NCBI GenBank assembly: GCA_013400115.1
Contig: VXBP01008598.1
Span: forward strand, 62,360-126,359
Direction: 5' to 3'
DNA length: 64,000 bases
Source of the DNA: Rhinopomastus cyanomelas
Lineage: Eukaryota > Chordata > Aves > Bucerotiformes > Rhinopomastidae
How positions within the stretch are numbered: position 1 is the stretch's first letter; every line of letters begins with the position of its first letter. The position numbers were made by a program, and so were the translations under genes. Positions 12,243 to 23,700 of this stretch are shown here, piece after piece. Below the pieces are notes generated by a model. It had not been told where the DNA came from. It did no database searches and saw only the letters and a list, made by a program, of their open reading frames with translations.

Positions 12243-13250
12243 ACTCCCAAGGAAGCCCTGGGACTCTGATTTGTAACTGCTTACATCAGACAGACTGCGC
12301 CCCAACCACTGGAAAATCAGACAAGCCTGCTCCAGTTGGACTGGGAACAGGACAGCTGTCCAGTCCATAAGGACTGGAGCACAAGAAGCCCCTTCCCCAC
12401 CCTCAGCAGTGCCAGCGTGAGGCTCTATAACAAAATGGCTTAAAACTGTGTGGAAAAAAAGAGTTAAAGCTGTCTGTCATGACCCTTCTCATTCTTCTCC
12501 CCTCTTCCCAGCTGGAGTTCACCCTCCCAGCAAGCTGGCCTTCAGCCCCTGCTTGCAGGCTGGGGTTGGTGTTTGTGGTGCAGGAATGAAAGACATCATT
12601 CTGCAATCTGCTGAAAGTGGGGGGAAACTGGGGATCTGAGCCAGACACTCCGCAACAGGGGCCACACGGGGGGGGCAGGAAGAATGACCTCTGCACAGCC
12701 GAGGACCTGCTGCTGCTGCTTCTGACACAGGTGAAGACACTAAAGCACCTTGTGGTCACAGTCCTCCCAAGGTGCATCCGTTTGCACCTTGAAGTCACAG
12801 CAAAAATGGTGCTCATGCCCCAAGATCTTCCCAACGTAAGACATCCTCACTTCCACAACACTCAAGAGGAAGGAGGCTGCATCTTCTGAACCCTTGGAGC
12901 ACAGGACAAGGAGCAGCATTTGCAGGCCACATCTGAATGGGCAGCAGCACCCGTGGCAACATGCAGTGCTGAGAGATGGCCCCTGCCTCTCTCCTCCTGC
13001 CTCCAAATGCGTGTGTGCCAGGTAGGAGCTCCACAAGAGCAGCACCTCCACTAGCCTGGGCTCTGGAAATGGCTCAGCCAGTGCTGTGCAAACCCCACGT
13101 TCATCATGGCACTCACTCCACAGGCTCTCCATTCCTGTCACACTCTGAAGGAGAAGCAGGTGAAGCACTGAGGGCTTCAATCCCTGCCAGGAGGACTTGC
13201 AGAACTACTGGGCAAACTGAAGAAGAAGAAAGCCTATAGGTCATGGAAGG
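12243..13250. other. No gene recognised
   Basis: Repeat-poor sequence. Frames of up to 149 codons do not match known proteins. Confidence 0.5.
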
Positions 13251-13945
13251 AGAAGCTGGCCACTTGGGGGTCCTGGTGGACAGCAGAAGGACAATGAGCC
13301 AGCAATGTGCTCTTGTGGCCAAGAGGGCCAACAGCATCCTGGGGTGGATCAGAAGAGGGAGGTGGTTAGCAGATGGAGAGAGGTTCTTCTCCCCCTCTGC
13401 TTTGCCCTGGTGAGACCACACCTGGAGTATTGTGTCCAGTTCTGGGCTCCTTGGTTCAAGAGGGATGTGGAGCTGCTGGAGAGGGTCCAGTGAAGGGCAA
13501 CGAAGGTGATGAAGAAGGTGGAGCACCTCCCTTACAAGGAGAGGTTGAGGGAGCTGGGTCACTTTAGCTTGGAGAAGAGGAGACTGAGGGGTGACCTCAT
13601 TAATGTCTACAAATATTTGAAGGGTGGGTGTCAGGAGGATGGAGCTGGGCTGCTCTCGGTGTCATGTAGCAATAGGACGGGGGGCAATGGTTGTAGGCTG
13701 GAACATAGGAGGTTCCACGTCAACCTGAGAAGGAACTTCTTCCCAGTGAGGGTGACGGAGCACTGGAACAGGCTGCCCAGGGTGCTTGTGGAGTCTCCCT
13801 CACTGGAGATATTCAAGACCTGACTGGATGGGTTCCTGTGTGACTTGGTCTAGGTGATGCTGCTGTGTCAGGGGGATTGGACTAGATGATCTTTCAAGGT
13901 CCCTTCCAGTCCGTAATGATTCTGTGATTCTATGATTCTATGACC
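13251..13945 (+). mobile_element. CR1 LINE 3' copy, young-looking
   Basis: Forward ORF2 C-terminus (LEYCVQFWAPWFKRDVELLE, KVEHLPYKERLRELG, LRGDLINVYKYLKGGCQEDG) with few lesions, and a tail ending ATTCTATGATTCTATGAC. Confidence 0.92.
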
Positions 13946-16900
13946 TTCCCAGAGTGCTCTGAAAATCATGTCCCTATACAATGACTGGTCAGTAGCTGCC
14001 AGCAAGACACTGCTGGCCACACTGATGTCCTTAACAGACCACTCCTGTCTCTCAGAAGACAGACTGAATGTTGGATGGAAATCTTTTCCCCTGTGTGTCA
14101 AATGGAGAAGGATTGCCCTCCCGCTCGTCAGAGGCAGGTGAGCATGGCCACATGAGTGGCCGCAGTGGCTCTGCTCACGCACCAGCTCCTTTCAATGTCA
14201 CTAGCACTCTAAAAGGAAATGTAAAAGGCTTTGCTGGAAGAGGTTAGGCAGCAGGTTCTTCAGAGCATAAATAATTACTCCAAAAATGATTGTCAGAAAG
14301 CAGATTCAGAGAGCTGCTGAGGAAGTCAAGCCAAAGGCTGGCTGCCACATGGACCAAGTTTGGAACTTCTGACTCAACGGGCAGACACCTCCTCCTAAAC
14401 AGCAGGTGCTCCACTTAATCACCTGCCCTGCAGGGTGTGCTCATACCTGGGATGAAGAGGTGACATATGGCCTTAGTTAATGAGCAGCCACAAGTGTCAC
14501 TCTCATTCCCTTTCTCCTTCTCAGCTGTGTGGAAGTCTTTACCATCTGCTGTCCAGACTTATTGCTACTCACTTCTCAGCAAGACAGATGCTGGGTTAAA
14601 GTGGCAAAGCTCCACTTGCTGAGATGCTTTAGTCACTGAAGAGCTTGAGAAAGCAGGGCTGAGTGCTCTGGAAAGCTACCTCAGCTCCCTGTGACAATAC
14701 TGCCTGTCTCGAACATCCATCCTCTGCCCAGCCTCCACCTCAGATGAACCTGTTTCAGGACAGCCTCCCTCAAACCTACCAACATCCCTCACAGCTGCCA
14801 CCAGCTCCCGGCTTCCAGCCTCTTCCCAAGTGCCCAAAGCCAAGGTGAGGCACAGAGGGGAGAGCAAGCAAGCACTTCCAGTCCCACAGCTTGGGGAGGG
14901 AGGATGCCCCACAGCAGAATGACGGTGGGGAGATGAAGAGCTCCAGTGGATGTGGAAGGAGGAAGGGGTACCCCAGGGGTGCAAGGCAAGCAGCAGCCAC
15001 CCCCGAGACAATGGCTTCACTCATGGGAGAAATAGGAAGGTCCTGAGATGTGTGTGCAGCACCGAGTTAGGAGCCATCACACTTGTAGGCATTCGTGCTG
15101 CCCTCAAGCAAACGGCCACAGGTTTTCTCCTGTGAATCCACCGCAGTATTTCAGTGACTCCTGCCCATCGCTGCCCCAGGACTGTGGTTTCCTTCAGACC
15201 TTGCTTTTTAGAGCTGCAAATGCTGGCAGGGGCGTGAGGGCAGCAGTACCAAACACAGCATGAATGCTTTCCTGACCTACAGATGACCAGCCAGAAGGAG
15301 CTGCCTGGCCAAGTAAGTGGAAGAGTCATTCTGAGTTGGTTACTCACCCCAAGGAGACAGAGTTTGTGGGAATCACTGGGTTTTGTCCACGCTGGAGAAG
15401 CATTGGTCATACGAGCATTTTTAATGGAGTGACAGGGCTCTGGTGGGCCTGGGATTTCCACCACTGGAAAAGGACTGACATTCGCCCACCAACCAGGACG
15501 TTACCCTCAGCATCTCTACGGCAGGGACTAAGCACTTCTTGCAGCCTGAGTGGCCTCTGGCCTGGAGCCCTTCTCTTCCCTTGCTCACTGCTCCCAGCTA
15601 GTGGGACTATCAGCCAGCAGTGCATGAGACAGCTGAGATCACTTCCCAAAGAGACTTCCCCTGTTCTCTAGGTAACACCTACCCCACTAACTGCTACTTT
15701 TGTGCATTTTCAAAAGGATTTTGTTTTCCGTGGCAGGCTGTTAGGACTTCTGAGTCACCCTGAGAGATGCCAAGCAAGCAACGATGCTGATTTTGGAGCT
15801 AAATCACCATCCTTCCCAGATCCCAGGGACAAACGGGTAGGTGGGGAAAGCAGCTTCGTGCGTTGTCAGGAACCTTTGGGCCACTCAGAACCACCATTCT
15901 TGTCACAGTGGTGTGATCACACACGACTTAGGAAAGCCAACACCCCGAACAGCGGACAAAAGCACATTCAGTACAGCAGGGAGTACGAAACGTTTCCTTC
16001 CTCCTCCGCACCCATCACACGAGGAGGTGGTTTGGCTTCAGTCCAGCTCCTTGAGTCATCAGAGCAATAAACAGAATAACAAACATATCTCCCAGTCATT
16101 AGGTGCTTCATGACTGCAGAGCTCTGGGGGAGAGGAGCAGCTCTGTGAAGCCCGTGGGAGCCAGCGGTGGGGAGCGATGGCAGGGAGGACGAGCAGCCAG
16201 CAGGAGAAGCAGAACTCAGAGTCACCGCGACGTCGTGCACCTGACTGTCAGCAGCTGCCTGACAGGAGCTGAGAGCACGATGCTCAGAGGCACAGCAAGT
16301 TTCCTCATCTCCTGAGCAGGACCACGAAGTCAGCCAGCAGCTTCACAGTGACAAGTCTGTCCTCTGCCAGCAGTGCTGCAGCCCACAGTGCGACAGACCC
16401 TTGGTGACCCATTCCAAAGGCTCCAAGGTATTTTCTGTGCTGGATTCTGCCAGAAACAGTCAGGCCACTAGGCGAGCACACGGGTTACTTGCACCACTCT
16501 TCCTTCCAGAGGCATCTACTCTTCCAGACACGGGAGGAAAAGCATTTGTTGCAGCTCAGCACACACAGAGCGGGGTGAAAATAAACACTGACATCACAAG
16601 CTCACCCTTCTGCTCAGGATGCCCAGACTCAAGAGCAAGCAAGACCTGTCAGCCACCAAGTCTGGTTAGCAGGCAGCCAGGGCTCACAGGTCTGTGTGGT
16701 AATCAAGCCTCTGTCTCTACCACAAAGATCTGAAGTGGAGAGGATATGAATCAGAGCTGAGAAGTCTGTAAAGTGAGTCCAGAGAAAGGTGAGCTCCAGC
16801 CCTTCACTCTGCGGCTCCCCAGCTGCCTCCCAGCTCCAGCAGAGCTCTGCCAGGGGCAGTCAGTACAACAGCCTTGTTTTACTGAAAACAAGAGTGGAGA

Positions 16901-17009
16901 AGTTAGCGATGATGTGTGGAACTCCAGCTGGTGGAGAGAAAGGGCAGCTGTGCTTTACTGCAGTGCTGGGCTCACGGGGGAGAATCCTCCAAGTGGTGTG
17001 CACTGAAAC
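13946..17009. other. No gene recognised
   Basis: About 3 kb without identifiable repeats or genes. The frames at 14676-15020 and 15021-15464 lack homology that I recognise. Confidence 0.5.
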
Positions 17010-18203
17010 ATTCTGGTGAGACAATGTAGGGATGCAACTAGAAAGGCCAAGGCCTCCTTGGAATTAAACCTTGCAAGAGAGGTCAAGGGCAACAAAAAGA
17101 GCTTCTTCAAATACATTGCAGGTAAAACTAAACCTAGAGGCAGCGTAGGCCCCCTGCTGAATGAGGTGGGTGCCCTGGAGACAGAGAAAGCAGAGATAAT
17201 GCTTTCTTTGCCTCTGTCTATACTTTTGGGGGCTGTCGTGATATCAAGCCCCACACTGCTGAGACTCCAGAGGAAGTTCAGGCAAGAGAGAAGCCTGCCT
17301 TAGTTGATGAGGACTGGGTTAGGGATAAGTTGAGCAAACTGGATGTGCACAAATCCATGGGCCCAGATGGGATGCACCCGCGTGTGCTAAGGGAGATGGC
17401 AGAAGTCATTGCTAGGCCACTCTCCATCATCTTTGCTAGGTCCTGGGGAANTCTGGGCAAGAACAACCCCAGGTACCAGTATAGGCTGGGGACTGACCTG
17501 TTGGATAGGAGTGTAGGAGAGAGGGATCTGGGAGTCCTGGTGGACAGCAGGATGACTATGAGCCAGCAATGTGCTCTTGTGGCCAAGAGGGCCAACAGCA
17601 TCCTGGGGTGGATCAGAAGACGAGTGGTTAGCAGATCAAGAGAGGTTCTTCTCCCCCTCTACTCTGCACTGGTGAGACCACATCTGGAGTATTGTGTCCA
17701 GTTCTGGGCTCCTTGGTTCAAGAGGGATGTGGAGCTTCTGGAGAGGGTCCAGCGCAGGGCAACAAAGATGATGAAGGAGGCAGAGCACCTCCCCTACGAG
17801 GAGAGGCTGAGGGAGCTGGGTCTCTTTAGCTTGGAGAAGAGGAGACTGAGGGGTGACCTCATTAATGTCTACAAATATTATATTTGAGGGGTGGGTGTCA
17901 GGAGGATGGAGCTGGGCTGTTCTCGGTGTCATGTAGTGATAGGATGAGGGGCAATGATTGTAAGCTGGAACAGAGGAGGTTCCACGTCAGCCTGAGAAGG
18001 ATCTTCTTCCCAGTGAGGGTGACGGAGCACTGGAACAGGCTGCCCAGGGTGGTTGTAGAGTCTCCCTCAATGGAGATGTTCAAGACCCACCTGGATGTGT
18101 TCCTGTGTGACTTGGTCTAGGTGATCCTGCTGTGTCAAGGGGATTGGACTAGATGATCTTTTGAGGTCCCTTCCAATCCCTAATGATTCTATGATTCTAT
18201 GAA
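17010..18203 (+). mobile_element. CR1 LINE with internal loss at N17451 and 5-bp frameshift
   Basis: It starts in ORF2 (RQCRDATRKAKASLELNLA, KSFFKYIAGKTKPRG), continues to RPLSIIFARSW, then jumps across a single N to LGKNNPRYQYRLGTDLL, skipping the RT FADD region. ORF2 then stops at LINVYKYYI owing to the 5-base insertion at about 17875-17884. The tail ends ATTCTATGATTCTATGAA. Confidence 0.92.
17451..17451. other. Single ambiguous base at a CR1 discontinuity
   Basis: The flanks match CR1 ORF2 positions that are normally several hundred bases apart. Confidence 0.8.
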
Positions 18204-18833
18204 ACGCAGATCTCATCAGGTTGTAGACAGCCATCTCACACATCTGCATCAACAGGAGGGGATATTACTAGTGATGGTTATCATGGACCCCTCCCCTGAC
18301 TTCTCCTGTTCACATCTGCGCAGTCGGTCTCGGGGTGTCAGGTGGGGTCTCTTGACTGACATTGAAGACCAGTGACTCGACCCTCTTGGCAAGAATGCCA
18401 AGCTGTTAGAGACCCAAACCTAGGGAAATAACATTGAACATTTTATCCATCTGGCTCTGCTGTTTGAAGAGTAGTTGTTCTCTTCTCTCCTTACCTGCAC
18501 TTCAAGGCAGCACTTGCTCATCCCATCTACCAGACACTTTTTGCTTTACTAGCCCCCCCCATTCTTCTCAGCCAGTCTCACAGCACATTCACACTCGCCT
18601 GAACAAGTCGTGGAACACAGTTCCCCAGTAAATCACAACTGTGTTTCACAGTGCCCCCCTTCAGCAAAGCTAAACCTCTGCGCCTCGAGCTCTAACCCTC
18701 AGTCCTCTTGTATCAGTGGGGCACTAATTATCCACCTTAAAGCACTGCTTCATTATCTTTCTCATTCTTCAGTTATCTCAATCTAAAATCGAGTATGAAA
18801 CATCCTGCTTTGGGGAGGGGTACCGAACTCTAC
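18204..18833. other. No gene recognised
   Basis: Unique sequence without identifiable features. Confidence 0.5.
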
Positions 18834-18966
18834 ACAAGGCCCGCTTGGATGTGTTCCTGTGTGACTTGGCCCAGGTGGTCCTGCTGTGTCAGGGGGATTG
18901 GACTAGATGATCTTTTGAGGTTCCCTCCAATCCCTAATGATTCTGTGATTCTGTGATTCTGTGCTA
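18834..18966 (+). mobile_element. CR1 3' end
   Basis: Forward terminal 130 bp ending with three ATTCTGTG units. Confidence 0.88.
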
Positions 18967-18984
18967 CCTTCATAATGCCAGAAA

Positions 18985-19303
18985 GCCAAGTCACCTTTGA
19001 ACCCCTAGCAACAGGTGGCAAGAAGAGTGGTCTGAGGTAACAGAAGAAAGATAGAGCTGCACCAGAGGAGGTTTAGGCTGGATGCCAGAGAGCATCTCTT
19101 CCCCAGAACAGGGGAACACTGGAACAGGCTGTCCAGGGCAGTGGTGGAGTCATCGTCCCTGGAGGTATTTAAAAGGCAGAAAGACGTAGTGCTGAGAGAC
19201 ATGGTTTAGGAGTGACCTGGCACTGCCGGGTTAAAGGTTGGACTTGATGATCTTAAAGGTCTCTTTCACCCAAAGATGTCCTATGATTCTGTGCTTCTGT
19301 AAT
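18985..19303 (+). mobile_element. CR1 LINE 3' fragment
   Basis: Forward, older copy: ACACTGGAACAGGCTGTCCA, then GGTTGGACTTGATGATCTTA and a degenerate tail TATGATTCTGTGCTTCTG. Confidence 0.85.
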
Positions 19304-20094
19304 GCACCCCTGTGCTATTAGGATCTGAGCCATTGAGGAGAGAACAGTAAGAAAAACAGAACCAGAAGGAGGGAACAATGACCTGAAGGAAGCAAGAGAC
19401 TTTTTAACTATGGGTAAAAAAAAAAGCCCAAGATGCTGACGACAAGCGGCCTTAAAGTGAATAAAAAGGCTGCTAGAACATGTTAGATCAACTGCTCTCC
19501 GTGTCTCCCAGAACCAAGACAAGATGCAGCCCCCTGCCTGTGCCGAGTAAAGCAGGGTGAGCTGTTCCTCAGGCTTTGCTTAACTTCTGGCAATGACCGC
19601 GATGTGACACTGTTGCCTTTCCGAGTAACAGGCATCTTGTTGTCCTAAAAGGTCTGAGCTCCCGTCACATAAGGGCACCAAGCCACGGGAAGGAAGAGCA
19701 GTCCAACCTTTCTGATGGCACCTGGCATTTGCTTCCCGTCCTGGGAGGCCATTTAGAACCCAAAAAGGTGACAATTCCCTTTCTCGGGTGCCTCCACACT
19801 TGCCCCACAACAGCAACAAACACAATGCAGACCCCAAAAAACCCCGAAGCCCCAGATGCGGCTTTCTGGGAGCTCTGAGGGGCTGTGAAAGCTCCTTCGC
19901 TGGCAGCTCCGGAAGAGGTTGTCCATTACGCGGTGGGGCGGCTGCAGGTAATTCACCGCGACCGCCAAAGACTCGGAGCCGAATGACGATGCTGCGCAGA
20001 ACTCGCCTCCCGCCCGGCACGGTCCGAGGCCGCAGCCCGGCAGCCCTCCCGGGCCCGGTGGCCGGACTGGACGGGGCGGGACGGGACGAGAGGG

Positions 20095-20102
20095 CGACGT
20101 CA
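20095..20102 (-). promoter_or_regulatory. CRE-like site
   Basis: CGACGTCA on the plus strand (TGACGTCG on the minus), seven of eight bases. It is the third member of a cluster within 71 bp. Confidence 0.45.
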
Positions 20103-20126
20103 CGGGACCACGCCCACTCCGCGCCG

Positions 20127-20133
20127 TGACGTC
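20127..20133 (+). promoter_or_regulatory. CRE-like site
   Basis: TGACGTC, seven of eight bases of the CRE palindrome, 31 bp before the perfect CRE. Confidence 0.45.
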
Positions 20134-20157
20134 TGTGGGAACAGACCGCGCCCCCTC

Positions 20158-20165
20158 TGACGTCA
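20158..20165. promoter_or_regulatory. Perfect CRE upstream of NOCT
   Basis: Palindromic TGACGTCA about 375 bp before the NOCT start (gap included). CREB-driven rhythmic transcription of nocturnin is established in Xenopus retina. Function here is inferred. Confidence 0.6.
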
Positions 20166-20203
20166 CCAGCGGAGAACCTCTGCCGGAAGAGACCACTCGG
20201 GGG

Positions 20204-20244
20204 NNNNNNNNNNNNNNNNNNNNNNNNNNNNNNNNNNNNNNNNN
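20204..20244. other. Assembly gap (41 N) in NOCT promoter
   Basis: A run of N between the perfect CRE and the TATA box. The true length is unknown; GC-rich promoter sequence is probably missing. Confidence 0.99.
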
Positions 20245-20454
20245 GTGGGGTTGGTAAGAGAGAAGCTGCAGGCATCCTCTGTGTCACTGTGTGCCCTGTC
20301 CCCGGACAGCAGTGGGAGGCAGCGATGTGGCCCCGTCGGCCACCTTGGCCGGCTGAGTGAGGGCTCGGATCCCGCGCTACGCCCGTCCCCCCCGTACTGA
20401 TGCGGGTGGGAAGTGCCGGATGCCCCGGCCCGCGGGTGCCGCCGCCGTCGCCTC

Positions 20455-20460
20455 TATAAG
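20455..20460 (+). promoter_or_regulatory. TATA box of NOCT
   Basis: TATAAG in a GC-rich setting (CCTCTATAAGCGCC), 79 bp before the start codon. Transcription would begin near 20485, giving a 5' leader of about 50 bases. Confidence 0.6.
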
Positions 20461-20533
20461 CGCCGCCGCCGGGCGGGCGCGGTTGCTGCTGCTTGTTCGA
20501 TCGCGGTGCGTCCCGCCTCATCCCGCTGGGAGC

Positions 20534-20735
20534 ATGTTCCAGGGCCCCGCACGCTGCCTGTGCTCGGCGCTGCCCGCGCTCTGCCCCGCCGTCGCAGTTC
20601 CGCGGCCCCACAGAGCCCCGCGCCCCCGGCCCCGCGCCCCCACAGCCCCCCGCCCCCGCCTCTCCCCGGCCCCGCCGCCTCCCGGGCATCAGCGGGCGGC
20701 CCGCCCGCACCGGGGCTGCTGCCCCACACAGGTGG
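20534..20735 (+). CDS. NOCT: NOCT exon 1 coding part (mitochondrial leader)
   Basis: The ATG at 20534 begins MFQGPARCLCSAL, matching the mammalian NOCT start, and lies about 80 bp after a TATA box; A at -3 is favourable. The leader has 11 Arg and no Asp or Glu in 66 residues, as expected of a mitochondrial targeting peptide. Two GT donors lie 4 bp apart, at 20732 (CACAG/GTGGGT) and 20736 (GTGG/GTACTG). Only the second gives phase 1 and joins exon 2 in frame, so it was used for the model. The first has the better donor match but shifts the frame. Confidence 0.75.
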
Positions 20736-23700
20736 GTACTGCGGGGCAGGCTCGGGGTTGCGGAGCGGCCGGGCGCGGTTACAGCCAGGAGGCTGCAGTC
20801 GGAACGGGAGTGGCCGGGCGCTCATCCCGCAGCACCCGTCCCGGCGCAGCCGCTTCTCGCAGCCCCAGACCCGCACCGGCCCCTTGTTTGAAGGCCGCAC
20901 CGCCGCTTCTGCTCGCCTGGCTGGACCGCTCCAGGCTGCTGCGGTTGCAGGGGTCTAGCAAGGGGCACCGGCGCGGTAGCGATGGCTCAGTGACCTCAGC
21001 TCTTCATCCCGCTGCCCCTGGCCGGCTGGCAACTGAGTCCCTCTCTCTCGGCGCTGCCGCTAGGGCAGGGTGTGCCTGAGTCACGGAGCGTTTTCCTCTG
21101 GAGACTGTAGATAAAGCCTGGGGACTGTGGTTGCCCTCAGGCAAGCAGAGGTGGTGGTGTGAAGCCATCAGGTTCCTGCTTGCCCACACCGTGGAGGGAT
21201 TGTGTCCCATTCCTCATTCCCAGAATGAGAGTGGGACTGGTCCCACATGTCCTTTGGATGTGTACTCTGCCATGGGTCCCTGTGAGGACACCTCGGGATG
21301 CACCATGCCCTCACCCCCGTGTCCTGCGGGCAAGGTGTGGAGCAGCCATGGGCTTCTGCACCTCAGGATTAGCCTCAAGCTGTGTCTCCTGACCTCTGAG
21401 GTTCACAGTGAAAGCTGTGGCAACTGCCACCTTTGCACCAGACTGCTGCTGGTGAGAGAAACACTATGGCCGAATCCTTCGTGCAGCAGCTGGGGCTGTG
21501 TTGCTTACCTGGCCTGGATCTATTGGTCCGTGCTGTGACATAAGGGGTCTACAAGTTGGGCTGGGTGCTTCCACTCCTCCTGTTGAAGCCAGGCCGGGAA
21601 GCCGAACTGAAGGATTCAAGCTTCATGGAGCCAAGGGGAGAGGAGCACACGTGCCTGGGAGCTGGCAGAGCAAGCTCAATGAGAGCGTGTGTAGAGAACG
21701 GGTTTCCAGAGCCTGTGCCAAGTCCTGATTCTGTGTATTAGTCAGGAGTGAATGTTCCTGTCTTCTGGCATTGTCTATTGATGGGGTAGCACCTCCCTCA
21801 CTGTGACAAGTTCTCAGAATCTGTGTGTCAAGGTCTGTCCAACTTCCCTGTGCACAAGACTGGCCTGGCTCCCAAAATCGGGGCTCAGGGTGGTGGCTCA
21901 GGGCTGCCATCCGATGGCTGGCCCAAGCAAGGCTAGACTTGTAGTCTGATACTTTGAAGCCCAGGAGCTGTCACATGGAGATGCCTTTGCCAAGTTTCTC
22001 TTAGAACTGTGGCTTTGGGGAGGGCATCTCAGGCTGCTGTCAGCCTCTGCTGAGGCAACTGCTGAATGCTGGAGCCATTCACATGGCAGGGAGACCCTGC
22101 TGTCAATGAGGTGGGGGCTCTTGGCCAGAAGCAGAGCTGGGAGATAGGAGATGAAGGGGAGGCAGAATGCTGTTCACCTGATCCCCAAGGTATGGGCCCT
22201 GGCACTCATAGGCCTCTGTAGCCCTCATCTTGGAAATAAAGTCCTTAAAATAAAACCTGACTGCTTGTTGCCCAAGATCCTAGAAGTTTATATCTCCTGT
22301 GCTATTCCTGGATGACACAGGAAACCTTGAATGTTGCGCTCTGTTCTTAAGGTTAATGAACAGTTTGTCTTCCCTGCCCTTGATGGGCCAAGGCACCACC
22401 ACCCTTGCTGAGAGGAAGGCTTTTCTCATTTTAAGCACTGGAATAGTACTTGCTGAGCTGGTGTGTTCCCTGTCACAACAGTGTTCCAAGAGAATTGCTT
22501 TATCATTCACCACCCACAGCTGAGGGAGGCTGCTTGTTCCTCCTCTGTTCCTCTGCGGCACATGCCAGCACCACAGTGTCATGGTGCCAGCTGCAGGCAT
22601 CATCCCAGCAAGTTACAGGTCACTTAACTTGAACTGTGAGGATCTCAGAACAGTGACCTTGTAGCTGCCTCAGACAGTTCAGCATTGCACAAATAACAGT
22701 AGGATCTTGTCTTTGGAGTTTACTGCTGTCTGTTGGTCTGGTCCCTGCTCTACAGGACAATCCAGTCTGTATTGTGACTGTCCCAGTACTTTGGGGACAC
22801 AGAGCTTGTGTGGTTCATCAGTCATATTAAGTGGAGTTCCTGTAGGAACTGCCCTTCAGCCAAGGACTCCCAAGCCACATCCAGCGGACCTGGAAGGGTT
22901 TGGTTTACAGTTCTTTCATCTTTCACCAAACCTTCCAGGGTGCTCAAAAGAAGATAGCATCTCTGGGATATGACTGACTTTCAGAGCTGTCAGACTGGGG
23001 CTGCGGTACACCCTGCACAGGTCAGGCAACGCCTAACACCGCATGAAGAGCTGGGTGTTTGTGACCCCAGGGACAATGAGATTTAGACCATACTCTGGCT
23101 TTGTGCGCAGTTTGGCATGTGTACAACTGGACTTAGACCTCATCTTGCTGGAGCTGATGTAAGCTGTCCAGAGCTGTAGGGTAGATTTCTGGCCTCAGAA
23201 GCACTGCACCTCACTTGTCTGCCAAAATCCTGCCTCTGATTGCGCAGAATCGCAGTGTGTGGGGTTGGAAGTGGCCTCTAGAGATCGTCTTGTCCAACCT
23301 CCTGCCAAAGCAGAATCCCCTAGGGCAGGTCACACAGGAATATCCAGGTGCATTTTGAAAGGCTCCAGAGCAGGAGACTCCACAACCTCTCTGGGCAGCC
23401 TGTGCCAGGGCTCTGTCACTCTCACAGTAAAGAAGTTTTCCTCGTGTTGAGGTGGAACCTTATGTGTTCAAGCTTTTCCCTGTTATTCCCACATTAAAAA
23501 GACTGGCCCCTTCCAGTTCACACCCACTCCTCAGATATTTACAAACACCAGTCCTGTTCAATCTATTCATTGATGACTTGGATGAGGGATTGGCATGCAC
23601 TGTCAGCAAGTTTGCTGACAACACAAAGCTGGGTGGTGTCGCCGACACCCCAGCAGACTGTGCTGCCATTCAGCGAGACCTGGACAGGCTGGAGAGCTGG

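Larger units (their letters stand above)
19900..20950. promoter_or_regulatory. CpG island / NOCT promoter region
   Basis: A sharp rise in G+C and CpG spans the interval and surrounds NOCT exon 1. It holds GC-boxes (GGGGCGGGAC near 20073), three CRE-like sites, a TATA box at 20455 and the start codon. A 41-base assembly gap (20204-20244) lies inside it, so distances across the gap are not exact. Confidence 0.8.

Noticed and set aside
13920..13944. Short direct repeats ATTCTATG/ATTCTGTG as a CRISPR-like or telomere-like array
   Set aside because: They are the characteristic CR1 3' tail units and recur at the end of each copy.
19580..20710. A 376-codon minus-strand frame across the NOCT CpG island
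   Set aside because: It runs through a run of N, is Arg/Gly/Pro-rich from CpG content, overlaps NOCT exon 1 and matches nothing known.
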